Source: Hyphomicrobiales bacterium
Lineage (GTDB): Bacteria; Pseudomonadota; Alphaproteobacteria; Rhizobiales; Rhizobiaceae
Assembly: GCA_900466605.1 (NCBI GenBank)
Contig: UBMU01000010.1
Coordinates: forward strand, 1-59,038
Direction of reading: 5' to 3'
DNA: 59,038 nt
Shown here: positions 9,249 to 17,999 of the stretch, one piece after another
Numbering within the stretch: position 1 is the first letter of the stretch
How the letters are laid out: every line of letters begins with the position of its first letter
The notes under the pieces: model-generated
Seen by the model: the letters and a program-made list of their open reading frames with translations, nothing else
Told to the model about the DNA's origin: nothing
Databases searched by the model: none
Position numbers and translations under genes: made by a program

Positions 9249-10439
9249 TCAATCGAAGTCCACGACCTGATTGTTAAGCGGCAACTGCTTTTCATGCCTG
9301 CCCACAAGCCTGCTGTCGATCGCGGCCGGCTTGCCTTGTTCGACATCGTCGTCACCACCCGGCGCAAGGACACCGGGGCTGGAAAAGCGCGTAAACACGT
9401 AGGGAAGTCCGTTTGCGTCCAGTGGCGAAGGGCCGTCCATCACGTGGAAATGCAGGTGCGGGGCCGTGGAATTACCGGTATTGCCGAGCAGGCCGATCAC
9501 GTCTCCGGCCTTGACGCGGTCGCCGAGCTTCGCTTTCAGGCTGCCGCGTTGCATGTGGGCATAGAACGCGAATGCGCCGCCACCGATATCGATCACCAGC
9601 ATGTTGCCACCGACATTCTCGGCCGTGATGCCCTTGGCATTGCCTCCGGGCACCTGTTCGTCGGTCGCGTCGTAGAGATTGACCACGACGCCATCCGCTA
9701 CCGAGTGCACTGGCGTTCCGTAATAGGCATAACTCGCCAGCTTCGAGATGTCCCCGGTAAACAAGAGACCACTGTCATCTAGCTTGACCCAGTCGATGGC
9801 AAAACGCTCGGGAACCCTCAATTGCCCATTGATCGTCAGGATGGCGCCACGATGCGATGTGATGCTATCGCAGCACCCGTTCACGGCGACCCAGCCCTTC
9901 CCCTTGAGTGGCGGCTCGACGACCACTGCCGCCTTACCGACACCCACACTCGCAGCGGTAAAGCTAAAGATTCCCGGCAGCGGACTGTCCTTAGGCATAT
10001 CAACCTGCTTGCCGTCTGCACCTGCCGTCTGTCGGGTAGCAGTCACGCGCGCCGAGATTTCGGATGGAGGTTTTTCGTCCTTGTCGAAGCTCACATCCAT
10101 CAGCACGGCGGCAGATCCGCCGGGCGATAGCATACGCCCCTTGCCCCCATAGGTCTGCGTCATCTCGCCAAGGCGGTCGCCTTCGGTCGCCGACAGGCTG
10201 CGTCCCGCCGCACCGATCGCCTCGACCTTCTCGAGCGTCACGAAAAGCTTGCTCGGATTGGCCACGAACAACTCATAGGCAAGGTGCACACGCCCGTCCG
10301 CTCCGAGCACCGGGCCAGGCTCGCTGATCGGGCGAACGGCGATTGAGCTGATGATTTCGTCAGATTTCAGCGACTGCGCATATACCGCATGCGCAAGAAG
10401 AGGTGCCGCCGAAGCGGCAAGTATCAGCAAAAAGCGCAT
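9249..10439 (-). CDS. Exported M23 family peptidase
   Basis: A 396-aa protein with a signal peptide (MRFLLILAASAAPLLAHAVYAQ), a long N-terminal beta-rich region and a C-terminal M23 domain. The domain shows GTPVHSVADGVVVN, GGGAFAFYAHMQRGSL, LGDRVKAGDVIGLLGNTGNS and HLHFHV (the H-x-H motif). The usual first motif H-x3-D is replaced by SHRGAILTINGQLRVPERFA followed by IDW. That places the first His well before the Asp, as in a recognised M23 subgroup with an 'RFAIDW' block. It may cut peptidoglycan peptides or act on other substrates. It is downstream of nothing obvious and transcribed toward the sulfatase. Confident on family, not on role. Confidence 0.87.
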   Translation of the reverse strand: MRFLLILAASAAPLLAHAVYAQSLKSDEIISSIAVRPISEPGPVLGADGRVHLAYELFVANPSKLFVTLEKVEAIGAAGRSLSATEGDRLGEMTQTYGGKGRMLSPGGSAAVLMDVSFDKDEKPPSEISARVTATRQTAGADGKQVDMPKDSPLPGIFSFTAASVGVGKAAVVVEPPLKGKGWVAVNGCCDSITSHRGAILTINGQLRVPERFAIDWVKLDDSGLLFTGDISKLASYAYYGTPVHSVADGVVVNLYDATDEQVPGGNAKGITAENVGGNMLVIDIGGGAFAFYAHMQRGSLKAKLGDRVKAGDVIGLLGNTGNSTAPHLHFHVMDGPSPLDANGLPYVFTRFSSPGVLAPGGDDDVEQGKPAAIDSRLVGRHEKQLPLNNQVVDFD

Positions 10440-10730
10440 GTCCCCTCACCTCAACTTCATCGTCGTTGTCACCGATGATGCGGCGTTCCATCGGGCATAC
10501 CCCCGCTGAATAGAATGCCTTTGACGTGCCTGGAGCGCAAGTCGCTCCCGCGTTCGTACCTCTCGCGAATTGGTCGCCCGGCATTCACGCGACGTTTTGG
10601 AGGAATGCAGCAGGCTAGCATGCAATCTCAATACAGCATCGGCCCAATGAGCTAGGAGATGGCCGTCGGGAACCAGTCCAGAAACCAGCGACACATCATC
10701 CGTCCGGCGTTCCGAGCCAGGAACGCAAAA
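10440..10730. other. Non-coding gap between M23 peptidase and DUF4167 gene
   Basis: I see no supported gene. Small open frames exist on both strands but lack ribosome binding sites and family signatures. The stretch must contain the promoter of the M23 peptidase on the minus strand, which I could not define. Confidence 0.5.
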
Positions 10731-10751
10731 GGCCGCTCCAATGGAGCGGCC
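10731..10751 (-). terminator. Rho-independent terminator after DUF4167 gene
   Basis: A near-continuous 10-bp stem (GGCCGCTCCA / TGGAGCGGCC) around a single A. On the minus strand it is followed by TTTTGCG. It sits 48 bp beyond the DUF4167 stop. Confidence 0.85.
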
Positions 10752-10798
10752 CTTTGTGCTTTCTCAACTTGCCTCCTTTGCGAGAGACAAGGGGACGC

Positions 10799-11593
10799 TC
10801 ATTCCGAAGCGGCATCCGCCAGAACAGGAGTGTCGCCGGAACCGGCACCTTCACCCTCGGCCGGAGCCTCGCCTTCTGCGCGACGCGGGCGGCGCGGGCG
10901 GCTGCCGGTAGCGCGGCGACGCGGCTGACGCTCGCGCGGCTGGGCTGCAGCACTTTCCTCGTCCATCGAAACCTCTGCCGGGATACCTTCAATCTCGGGC
11001 TGCGGACCGCTGCCATCGATGACCTCGGGCTGCGGCGCTGCAGCTACGGCTTCAACCGGAGCTGGCTGCTGTTCCTGACGCCGCGGCTGGCGCGGTTGCT
11101 CGTCGTTGCGACGCGGCTGCTCATCGTGGCGACGCTGTGACTGCTCGTCCGAACGGCGCTGCTGATGCTCATGCTGCTGACGCGGCGGCTGGACGATCAC
11201 GACATCGTCGTTGTCGACGCCGTCGACGTCGTCGCCTTCGCGCTCGGCGCCTTCACTGAATTCGTTTCGGTCGTCGCGCTGGAAGCGCTCCTGCATCTGC
11301 GCCTGTGCGGCGGCAATGATGCGATTGTAGTGTTCGGCATGCTGCAGGTAGTTTTCTGCGATGACCCGATCGCCCGAGCTCTGCGCGTCGCGACCAAGCT
11401 GTGCATACTTTTCAGCGATATGCTGCGCAGTACCACGGATCTTAACGTCTGGGCCGGAGCTGTCGTAAGTCCGGGTCAGCGGATTGCCGCCCTTACGGTT
11501 GAAGTTGTTGTTATTGTTATTTCCACCACCGCCGCCGCCGCCGTTGTTATTGCCACGCCCGCGACCGCGCTTGTTCTGCTGTCCTGGCCTCAT
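10799..11593 (-). CDS. DUF4167 domain protein
   Basis: A 264-aa cytoplasmic protein conserved in rhizobia. The N-terminus is highly basic and low in complexity (PGQQNKRGRGRG, then runs of Gly and Asn). The DUF4167 core follows (NPLTRTYDSSGPDVKIRGTA, then helices QHIAEKYAQLGRDAQSSGDR and ENYLQHAEHYNRIIAAAQAQ). The rest is a charged, disordered Gln/Arg/Glu-rich tail ending in an Arg-rich RRRATGSRPRRPRRAEG block. The composition suggests RNA or ribosome binding, but that is inference. It sits directly downstream of prmC-prfA, two translation genes, which fits. The Gly/Asn tract is encoded by tandem GCC and GTT/ATT triplets and could vary in length. Confidence 0.9.
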   Translation of the reverse strand: MRPGQQNKRGRGRGNNNGGGGGGGNNNNNNFNRKGGNPLTRTYDSSGPDVKIRGTAQHIAEKYAQLGRDAQSSGDRVIAENYLQHAEHYNRIIAAAQAQMQERFQRDDRNEFSEGAEREGDDVDGVDNDDVVIVQPPRQQHEHQQRRSDEQSQRRHDEQPRRNDEQPRQPRRQEQQPAPVEAVAAAPQPEVIDGSGPQPEIEGIPAEVSMDEESAAAQPRERQPRRRATGSRPRRPRRAEGEAPAEGEGAGSGDTPVLADAASE

Positions 11594-11937
11594 AGATCGT
11601 TCACCTGAATTCTCTGTTTGTTGTGGAGTTATGGCACCAACTGCCGTGGCCGGTTCACCGGCTCAGAGCCCTCGTGCCGCAAGCATACTGCGCTTTCGCG
11701 CCAACCTGCCGCTTGTTCTCAAGTCAGTTTGACTGATTCACGCATTGGGTCGTTTTCAACCTTTGAAACACTCGTTTAAAAGAGCGGACCCCCGAGGCCG
11801 AGCTAGTATCGAACGACTCGCCGTTCTGTCCTATCTCTCCAACGCGTGGGGTCAACCTATATTGCTTCCCGAGGGAATCCAAGCCTTTTCTTCGCAATGA
11901 CACCAATGTCCTGTTCAATGCTTTAAGTTGTCACGCA
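11594..11937. other. Non-coding gap upstream of DUF4167 gene
   Basis: A 344-bp stretch between the prmC stop and the DUF4167 start, both on the minus strand. It presumably holds the DUF4167 promoter. A 13-bp perfect palindrome (TCAGT-TTG-ACTGA) lies at 11724-11736 and could be a protein-binding site. No gene is supported, and I see no clear terminator for prmC. Confidence 0.45.
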
Positions 11938-12819
11938 TCACTTGCGCGCGAACACAAGCGCCCGGTCATTCTGGCCGTAATCCTTTACGGATTCCAGAAG
12001 CTTGAAGCCCTCAGCCTCGAAAACGTCTGTTACGTCGCTTCGCTGGTCGTAGCCGATCTCAAGTCCCACAACGCCGTTCGGCTGTATGAACCTCGCCGCA
12101 TCCTTGGCGATCGTTCTGTAGGCGTCAAGCCCATCCGCGCCGCCATCCAGTGCGGCAGGTGGATCAAATTTCGTCACTTCGGGAGCAAGAGTGTGAACAA
12201 CTTTAGAAGCGATATAGGGCGGATTTGAGACAATCGCATGAAACGCACCGTGGATGTTTTCAAACCAACTGGACTGAATGGCTTCGAACCGATCCCGCAA
12301 TCCGTTTCTTTCGGCGTTTGATTTTGCCGTCCTTAGGGCATCGGCCGATATGTCGCTGCCGACGCCTGACGCTTCCGGACATTCGCTCAACAGCGCGAGG
12401 CATATCGCCCCCGTTCCGGTTCCTAGATCAAGAATATGGATACGGCCCTCGGTACTTGCAAGATCGCGCAGATAGGGAAGCATCGTATCGACGAGAATTT
12501 CCGTATCAGGCCTGGGTTCGAGGGTTTCGGCAGACAATGATAATGGCAGGCCGTAAAACTCGCGCTCGCCAAGAATGCGGTGAACCGGCTCATGCGCCAG
12601 ACGACGTTCTATCGCTTGCCCGACCGCTGCCGCCTGTTCCGCGCCAATGGTCTCACCACCCCGCGTCACGATAGCTGTCGTCGACAGCCCAAGCAGTCCA
12701 GCGACCAGCAGGCGGGCATCCGCAGCAGCACTCTCGATCCCGGCCTCGGTAAACCGGCGGCGGGCCGCGGCTAGGATTTGGGAAACCGTAGGCTCCGCCT
12801 GTTTCCCGTTTTCGCTCAT
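11938..12819 (-). CDS. prmC: Release factor glutamine methyltransferase PrmC
   Basis: N5-glutamine methyltransferase that modifies the GGQ glutamine of release factors using SAM. 293 aa. An N-terminal helical domain ([20 protein letters not shown]) precedes a Rossmann-type methyltransferase with [11 protein letters not shown], the SAM loop [15 protein letters not shown] and the catalytic NPPY motif ([10 protein letters not shown]). Its start overlaps the prfA stop by 4 bp (ATGA), so it is translationally coupled to its own substrate gene. The operon order prfA-prmC is the classical one. Confidence 0.96.
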   Translation of the reverse strand: MSENGKQAEPTVSQILAAARRRFTEAGIESAAADARLLVAGLLGLSTTAIVTRGGETIGAEQAAAVGQAIERRLAHEPVHRILGEREFYGLPLSLSAETLEPRPDTEILVDTMLPYLRDLASTEGRIHILDLGTGTGAICLALLSECPEASGVGSDISADALRTAKSNAERNGLRDRFEAIQSSWFENIHGAFHAIVSNPPYIASKVVHTLAPEVTKFDPPAALDGGADGLDAYRTIAKDAARFIQPNGVVGLEIGYDQRSDVTDVFEAEGFKLLESVKDYGQNDRALVFARK

Positions 12820-13898
12820 AGCTGTTGTTCACCGAGCTGCGCCAACTGGCTCGCCTGGTAGTCGGCCATTAGCGCATCAACGATCTCGTCGATTTCGCCA
12901 ACCATCATCCGGTCGAGCTTGTAAAGCGTCAGGTTGATGCGGTGGTCGGTCACTCGCCCCTGCGGGAAGTTGTAGGTGCGGATGCGCTCCGAGCGGTCGC
13001 CGGAGCCGACCTGGCTCTTGCGGTCAGCAGAGCGCTCACTGTCGGCGCGTTGACGCTCGGCGTCATAGAGCCGCGAGCGCAGAACCTGCATCGCCTTGGC
13101 GCGGTTCTGGTGCTGCGATTTCTCTGAGCTGGTAACGACGATGCCTGTCGGTAGGTGGGTGATACGCACTGCGGAGTCGGTGGTGTTGACATGCTGACCG
13201 CCGGCGCCGGAGGAGCGCATCGTATCGATGCGAATGTCTTCCGGCCGGATCTCAATGTCGATCTCCTCCGCCTCAGGCAAAACCGCAACTGTCGCGGCCG
13301 AGGTGTGGATACGCCCGCCCGCTTCCGTTTCCGGCACGCGCTGAACGCGGTGGACGCCGGATTCGAACTTAAGCTTGGCGAACACGCCCTTGCCGGTGAT
13401 TGTCGCGATGATTTCCTTGAAGCCGCCCGCTTCGCCTTCGCTCGACGACAGGACTTCCACCTTCCAGCCGTGGGCAGCGGCATAACGCTCATACATCCGG
13501 AACAGATCGCCGGCAAAGAGCGCCGCTTCCGAACCTCCGGTGCCCGCGCGGATTTCCAGAATGGCACTCTTCTCGTCGGCGGCGTCCTTCGGCAGCAGTA
13601 GGATCTGAATTTCCTGCTCCAACGCTTCCAGCCACTCCTTGACGTCGGGAAGCTCCAGCTCGGCCAGATCGCGCATCTCGCGGTCCACCGACTTGTCGTT
13701 CAGCAGTGTTTCTAGGTCCACAAGCTCGGCAATCGCCTTCTCATAGGCGCGGATTTTCGCGACGACCGGCTGCAGCTCGGAATATTCGGAGGCAAGCTTG
13801 ACGTAGACGTCGGCGGCAGGGCCGGCCGACATGCGCGCCTCGATCTCGCCAAACCGGCGTTCCAGTTCGCGCATCTTTTCAACGGGAAGCTTCGCCAC
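12816..13898 (-). CDS. prfA: Peptide chain release factor 1
   Basis: RF1 recognises UAA/UAG in the ribosomal A site and triggers peptide release. At 360 aa it has the usual length. The PCRF N-domain includes [20 protein letters not shown]. The catalytic GGQ loop is [20 protein letters not shown], whose Gln is methylated by the adjacent prmC product. The codon-recognition PxT motif appears as [20 protein letters not shown] (PET here), which supports RF1 rather than RF2. The next gene upstream is ptsP, 28 bp away, so the two may be co-transcribed. Confidence 0.97.
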   Translation of the reverse strand: MAKLPVEKMRELERRFGEIEARMSAGPAADVYVKLASEYSELQPVVAKIRAYEKAIAELVDLETLLNDKSVDREMRDLAELELPDVKEWLEALEQEIQILLLPKDAADEKSAILEIRAGTGGSEAALFAGDLFRMYERYAAAHGWKVEVLSSSEGEAGGFKEIIATITGKGVFAKLKFESGVHRVQRVPETEAGGRIHTSAATVAVLPEAEEIDIEIRPEDIRIDTMRSSGAGGQHVNTTDSAVRITHLPTGIVVTSSEKSQHQNRAKAMQVLRSRLYDAERQRADSERSADRKSQVGSGDRSERIRTYNFPQGRVTDHRINLTLYKLDRMMVGEIDEIVDALMADYQASQLAQLGEQQL

Positions 13899-13926
13899 CC
13901 TTCACTCCGATTCTGCTTGTCTTCAA

Positions 13927-16194
13927 CTAAAGAGGAATATTGTGAGCGTCGGCGAAATGAGCAAGCAGCTCGCGTATCGACGTTGCCGTCTTCGTATCGT
14001 CCAGCGCTTCGTTCAACACCTTCGCAAGCGCCTCGGCGTCAAGGCCGAGCAGCATCGCCTTAACCGGACCGATCGACGCCGGCGACATCGATACCGAACG
14101 GAAGCCAATGCCGAGCAGCGCCATCGCCGAGATCGGCTTGCCCGCAAGCTCGCCACACAGCGTGACCGGCGTGTTGTTGCGCTCACCTGCTCGCACGATG
14201 TCGCGCAGTATCCTGAGGAAGGGCTTGCCGAGCGGATCGAAACGGTCAGAAACCCGCGCATTACCGCGATCGACGGCCATCGAAAACTGGAAAAGGTCGT
14301 TCGACCCGACAGAGACGAAGTCGACCGCCGCCATCAGCTCATCAAGCTGCCAGAGCAGCGCCGGCACCTCCAGCATCGCGCCGAACTGAAGCTTGCGCGG
14401 CAGGCCGTGGCCGAAGCGGGAGAGGTGTTGCACTTCCTTCTGCAGCAGTTCGCGCACTGCGGCGATCTCGGAGACCTCGGTCACCATCGGCACCATCAGT
14501 TTCAGCTCGAGACCGGCAGCCGCTTTCAGCATGGCCCGCAATTGCGTGCGCAGCAGGCCTGGGCGGTCGAGCGACAAGCGGATCGCCCGCCAGCCGAGAG
14601 CCGGGTTTTCTTCCTCATGGCCACGGAAATAGGGAACGACCTTGTCGCCGCCGATATCGAGCGTGCGGAAGGTCACGACCCGTCCGCCCGCCTGCTTCAA
14701 TACGTTGCGATAGAACAGCTCCTGCTCTTCCGCCTTTGGCATCGTGGAGGCGATCATGAACTGCAGCTCGGTGCGGAACAGGCCGATGCCTTCGGCACCC
14801 GAATCCGAAAGCTGCGGCAGATCAACCAGCAGCCCGGCGTTCATCATCAGCGATACGCGCTGCCCGTCCTTGGTGCGCGGCTCGACGGAGCGCAGCGCGC
14901 GGAACTGTTCCTGCCTCCGGGCCCGGAACCGTACCTTTTCCTCATAGGAGCGCTGGTGTTCCGGCATCGGGCGAAGATGCACATGCCCACCGTCCCCATC
15001 GATGATCACGGCATCGCCGTTTTCGGCAAGCGCAACCACGCCGGCGGCCTGGCCGATCACGGGAATACCCATAGCTCGTGCGACGATCACCACATGGCTC
15101 GTCACCGCGCCTTCTTCCAGCACGAGGCCGCGCACATTGGCGCGCGGATAGTCCAACAGCTCGGCCGCGCCCATCGCACGCGCCAGGATGATGGCGTCGC
15201 TGGGGAAACCGTCCCCCGCTGTGCGGCCGGTATAGCCGGTCAACTGCCGCAGCAGGCGGTTCGCGAGATCTTCGAAATCATGCATCCGCTCCCGCAAATA
15301 GGGATCGGTCATGCGGATCATGCGCGCCTTGGTGTCGCTCTGCACCTTCTCGACGGCGGCCTCCGCGGTCAGGCCGTTGCGGATCGCCTCCTCGAGCTTG
15401 CGCACCCAGCCCTGATCATGGGCGAACATGCGGTAGGTTTCGAGAACCTCGCGGTGCTCACCCTCCATCGAAACGTCGCGCTGGGAAAGGAGGTCATCGA
15501 TCGAGATGCGCAGCGACCCGAGCGCCTCGCCCAGCCGCCTGATTTCCTTCTCGGAATCCTCGTTCAGCAGATTGGTGACGACGATGCGCGGCTCGTGCAG
15601 CACGACATAGCCGAGGCCGATACCTTCGTTATAGGTGTCGCCGTCGATGGTCACCGAACGCGTCAGGTCGAGTTCGAGACCGGGCTTGGTGATCTTCTTG
15701 AGCTCGCCGGTAGCGATCATCTCGGCAAGCACCATCGCGGTGGTTTCGAGCGCTTCGAGCTCTTCTTCGCGGTAGGTGCGGCTTGCCTTGTTCTGCACGA
15801 CCAAAACGCCGAGCGAACGGCCCGTGCGCAGGATCGGCACGCCGAGGAAAGAATGATAGATCTCTTCGCCGGTTTCCGGCAGATAGCGGAAGGCTGGATG
15901 CGATTGCGCGTCGGAGAGGTTGAGCGGCTGCGCCGATGCAGCGATTGTGCCGACCAGACCCTGCCCCATCTTGAGTTGGGACAGGTGGACCGCTTCCTTC
16001 TTCAGACCTTCGGTTGCATAGAGCTCGAGGACCCCGTCGGCGCGCAGCACGTAGACGGAGCAGACCTCCGCCACCATGTTGCCCGCAATCTGGCGAACGA
16101 TCCGATCGAGACGCTCCTGCGGCTCCAGCGGCTCCGCCATCAACTCGCGTAGCCGCTTGAGCAGCACGCGCGGACCGCCGGAAAGGTCTCTCAT
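13927..16194 (-). CDS. ptsP: Nitrogen-type PEP phosphotransferase EI-Ntr
   Basis: First enzyme of the nitrogen phosphotransferase system: takes phosphate from PEP and passes it to NPr and then EIIA-Ntr. 755 aa. An N-terminal GAF domain (roughly residues 20-160) is followed by the PEP-utiliser N domain, the phosphohistidine loop with active His (GAVTSHVVIVARAMGIPVIG), and the TIM-barrel C domain (EGIGLFRTELQFM, RTLDIGGDKVVPYF, ELMAAVDFVSVGSNDLFQF, VTLCGELAG). The GAF domain identifies it as EI-Ntr rather than sugar EI; in rhizobia it senses glutamine/2-oxoglutarate. It lies between prfA and lysC on the same strand. Confidence 0.96.
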   Translation of the reverse strand: MRDLSGGPRVLLKRLRELMAEPLEPQERLDRIVRQIAGNMVAEVCSVYVLRADGVLELYATEGLKKEAVHLSQLKMGQGLVGTIAASAQPLNLSDAQSHPAFRYLPETGEEIYHSFLGVPILRTGRSLGVLVVQNKASRTYREEELEALETTAMVLAEMIATGELKKITKPGLELDLTRSVTIDGDTYNEGIGLGYVVLHEPRIVVTNLLNEDSEKEIRRLGEALGSLRISIDDLLSQRDVSMEGEHREVLETYRMFAHDQGWVRKLEEAIRNGLTAEAAVEKVQSDTKARMIRMTDPYLRERMHDFEDLANRLLRQLTGYTGRTAGDGFPSDAIILARAMGAAELLDYPRANVRGLVLEEGAVTSHVVIVARAMGIPVIGQAAGVVALAENGDAVIIDGDGGHVHLRPMPEHQRSYEEKVRFRARRQEQFRALRSVEPRTKDGQRVSLMMNAGLLVDLPQLSDSGAEGIGLFRTELQFMIASTMPKAEEQELFYRNVLKQAGGRVVTFRTLDIGGDKVVPYFRGHEEENPALGWRAIRLSLDRPGLLRTQLRAMLKAAAGLELKLMVPMVTEVSEIAAVRELLQKEVQHLSRFGHGLPRKLQFGAMLEVPALLWQLDELMAAVDFVSVGSNDLFQFSMAVDRGNARVSDRFDPLGKPFLRILRDIVRAGERNNTPVTLCGELAGKPISAMALLGIGFRSVSMSPASIGPVKAMLLGLDAEALAKVLNEALDDTKTATSIRELLAHFADAHNIPL

Positions 16195-16285
16195 TGCGTC
16201 TCAAGCTCCAAAACAAACATCAAAGTCTCACAGCCAAATAGCCGCGTGACTTCTCAACTTGAACGCGCGGCAGGCCTGTTCAGAA

Positions 16286-17560
16286 TCAGTTCTTATCCAG
16301 ACCGTAGCAGGAATGCAAAGTCCTGACAGCGAGTTCCGCGTATGGACCGTCGATCAGGATAGAAATTTTGATCTCCGACGTCGTAATCGCCTTGATATTG
16401 ATGCCCTTGTCAGCCAGCGCCTTGAACGCGGTGGCTGCAACGCCGGCGTGGCTACGCATGCCGATGCCGATGACCGACACCTTCACCAAGCCCGATTCGT
16501 TCTGAACAACGTCGTAGCCGATCTTTTCCTTGTTCTCGCCAAGGACCTTGATCGCCTTGTCGACGTCACCCGACGGAACCGTGAAGGTCATGTCGGTCTT
16601 CGAGCCATCCTCGGAAATGTTCTGGACGATCATGTCGACGTTGATGTGGCTTTCGGCCAGCGGTCCGAAGATCGCGGCGGAAACGCCAGGCCGGTCGGCA
16701 AGACGGCGAAGCGAGATCTGAGCCTCATCCTTGGCATAGGCGATGCCGGTGACTACTTCCTGTTCCACGATTTCATCCTCGTCACAAATCAGCGTTCCGG
16801 GCGGATTCAAGAAGTCACCCATGCCCGGAGCATCGGGATCTTCGAAAGAGGAGCGCACGAAGGTACGGACCTTGTGCACCATGGCAAGCTCGACGGAGCG
16901 AACCTGCAGAACCTTGGCGCCGAGCGAGGCCATTTCGAGCATTTCCTCGAAAGCGATCTTCTTCAGGCGGCGAGCCTGCGGCACGATGCGCGGGTCCGTC
17001 GTGTAGACGCCGTCGACGTCGGTGTAGATGTCGCAGCGATCGGCCTTCAGCGCCGCGGCAACGGCAACGGCAGAGGTGTCCGAACCGCCACGACCGAGCG
17101 TCGCGATGCGATTGTCCGGACCGATGCCCTGGAAGCCGGCGATAACGGCAACCTGGCCTTCGCCCATGCGCTTGACGATGTCGGCACCATCGATTTCCTG
17201 AATGCGCGCAGCACCGTGAGCATTGTCCGTGCGGATGGCGATCTGCCAACCCTGCCAGGAGCGCGCATTGATATCCATTGCCTGTAGCGCGATCGACAGC
17301 AGACCGGCTGTCACCTGCTCGCCTGATGCAACGACAGCATCATACTCGCGCGCATCATAAAACGGAGAATTTGCGCCGACGACTTTCGGCATGTTCTGCA
17401 CCCAGCCAACGAGCTCGTTGGTCTTGCCGGACATTGCGGAGACGACGACCGCCACTTCATGGCCGGCATCGACTTCACGCTTCACATGGCGGGCAACGTT
17501 CTTGATGCGGTCCAGATCAGCGACGGAGGTTCCGCCGAATTTCATTACTATGCGTGCCAT
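16286..17560 (-). CDS. lysC: Aspartate kinase
   Basis: Phosphorylates L-aspartate, the entry step to lysine, threonine, methionine and diaminopimelate. 424 aa. The amino-acid kinase domain begins IVMKFGGTSVADLDRIKNVA and contains TLGRGGSDTSAVAVAAALKA and DVDGVYTTDPRIV. The C-terminus carries two ACT regions (ISLRRLADRPGVSAAIFGPL; KVSVIGIGMRSHAGVAATAF) for feedback inhibition. An internal Met in the GMRSH/ACT region could give a separate beta subunit, as in some relatives, but I cannot show that. The gene has a possible promoter about 150 bp upstream and a leader hairpin. Confidence 0.97.
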   Translation of the reverse strand: MARIVMKFGGTSVADLDRIKNVARHVKREVDAGHEVAVVVSAMSGKTNELVGWVQNMPKVVGANSPFYDAREYDAVVASGEQVTAGLLSIALQAMDINARSWQGWQIAIRTDNAHGAARIQEIDGADIVKRMGEGQVAVIAGFQGIGPDNRIATLGRGGSDTSAVAVAAALKADRCDIYTDVDGVYTTDPRIVPQARRLKKIAFEEMLEMASLGAKVLQVRSVELAMVHKVRTFVRSSFEDPDAPGMGDFLNPPGTLICDEDEIVEQEVVTGIAYAKDEAQISLRRLADRPGVSAAIFGPLAESHINVDMIVQNISEDGSKTDMTFTVPSGDVDKAIKVLGENKEKIGYDVVQNESGLVKVSVIGIGMRSHAGVAATAFKALADKGINIKAITTSEIKISILIDGPYAELAVRTLHSCYGLDKN

Positions 17561-17999
17561 ATGCCTCTACCACAGCAAACCGCCGGGATAGACGAAAGCC
17601 AGACCCGGCATCACGAGCCCTGCATGGCGCAGCAGGGCTGAAGAGCCAGGAATTGGGAGTCTCTGGAACCCTTCTAAAGCCTTGCGCCCCCAGGCCCAAG
17701 TTGCCGCGTCTCTTAGCGAGTTTGCAGGAGGGTGGCAAGGTGCGGAAAGGAGATTGAAGGCATGATGGACGTGGCGGACAAACAACGGGCGGACAGCTGG
17801 GCAGCTGACCACATCATTCCGGCGCTTCGGTTATTCAAGCCCCGCCCTTTCCCCCTGAAGTCGCAGATCTCGCCTCCAGCAGCGTCACCTGCCGAGTGGC
17901 ATCCTACGCGGACATCTTATGCGTGCAAAGATGTGTTGATTCTCGCGTGAGATTAGGACAATGTGTTCACAAGTAGAACATAGCGATTTGAAGGGCAGC
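17561..17999. other. Non-coding gap between lysC and SARP-type regulator
   Basis: A 439-bp divergent intergenic region. On the minus strand CTTGCC (17739-17734), a 17-bp spacer and CTAAGA (17716-17711) match the rhizobial CTTGAC-N17-CTATAT pattern moderately and could drive lysC. An 8-bp perfect stem (AGCCCTGC / GCAGGGCT, 17616-17639) lies in the resulting leader. Small open frames in this stretch have no support as genes. Confidence 0.45.

Noticed and set aside
13831..16152. 773-aa open frame antisense to ptsP
   Set aside because: It is the opposite strand of ptsP, with Arg/His/Gln-rich composition and no family signatures. It is a shadow of the real gene.
16259..17287. 342-aa frame antisense to lysC
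   Set aside because: Mirror of lysC, with no signature or ribosome binding site.
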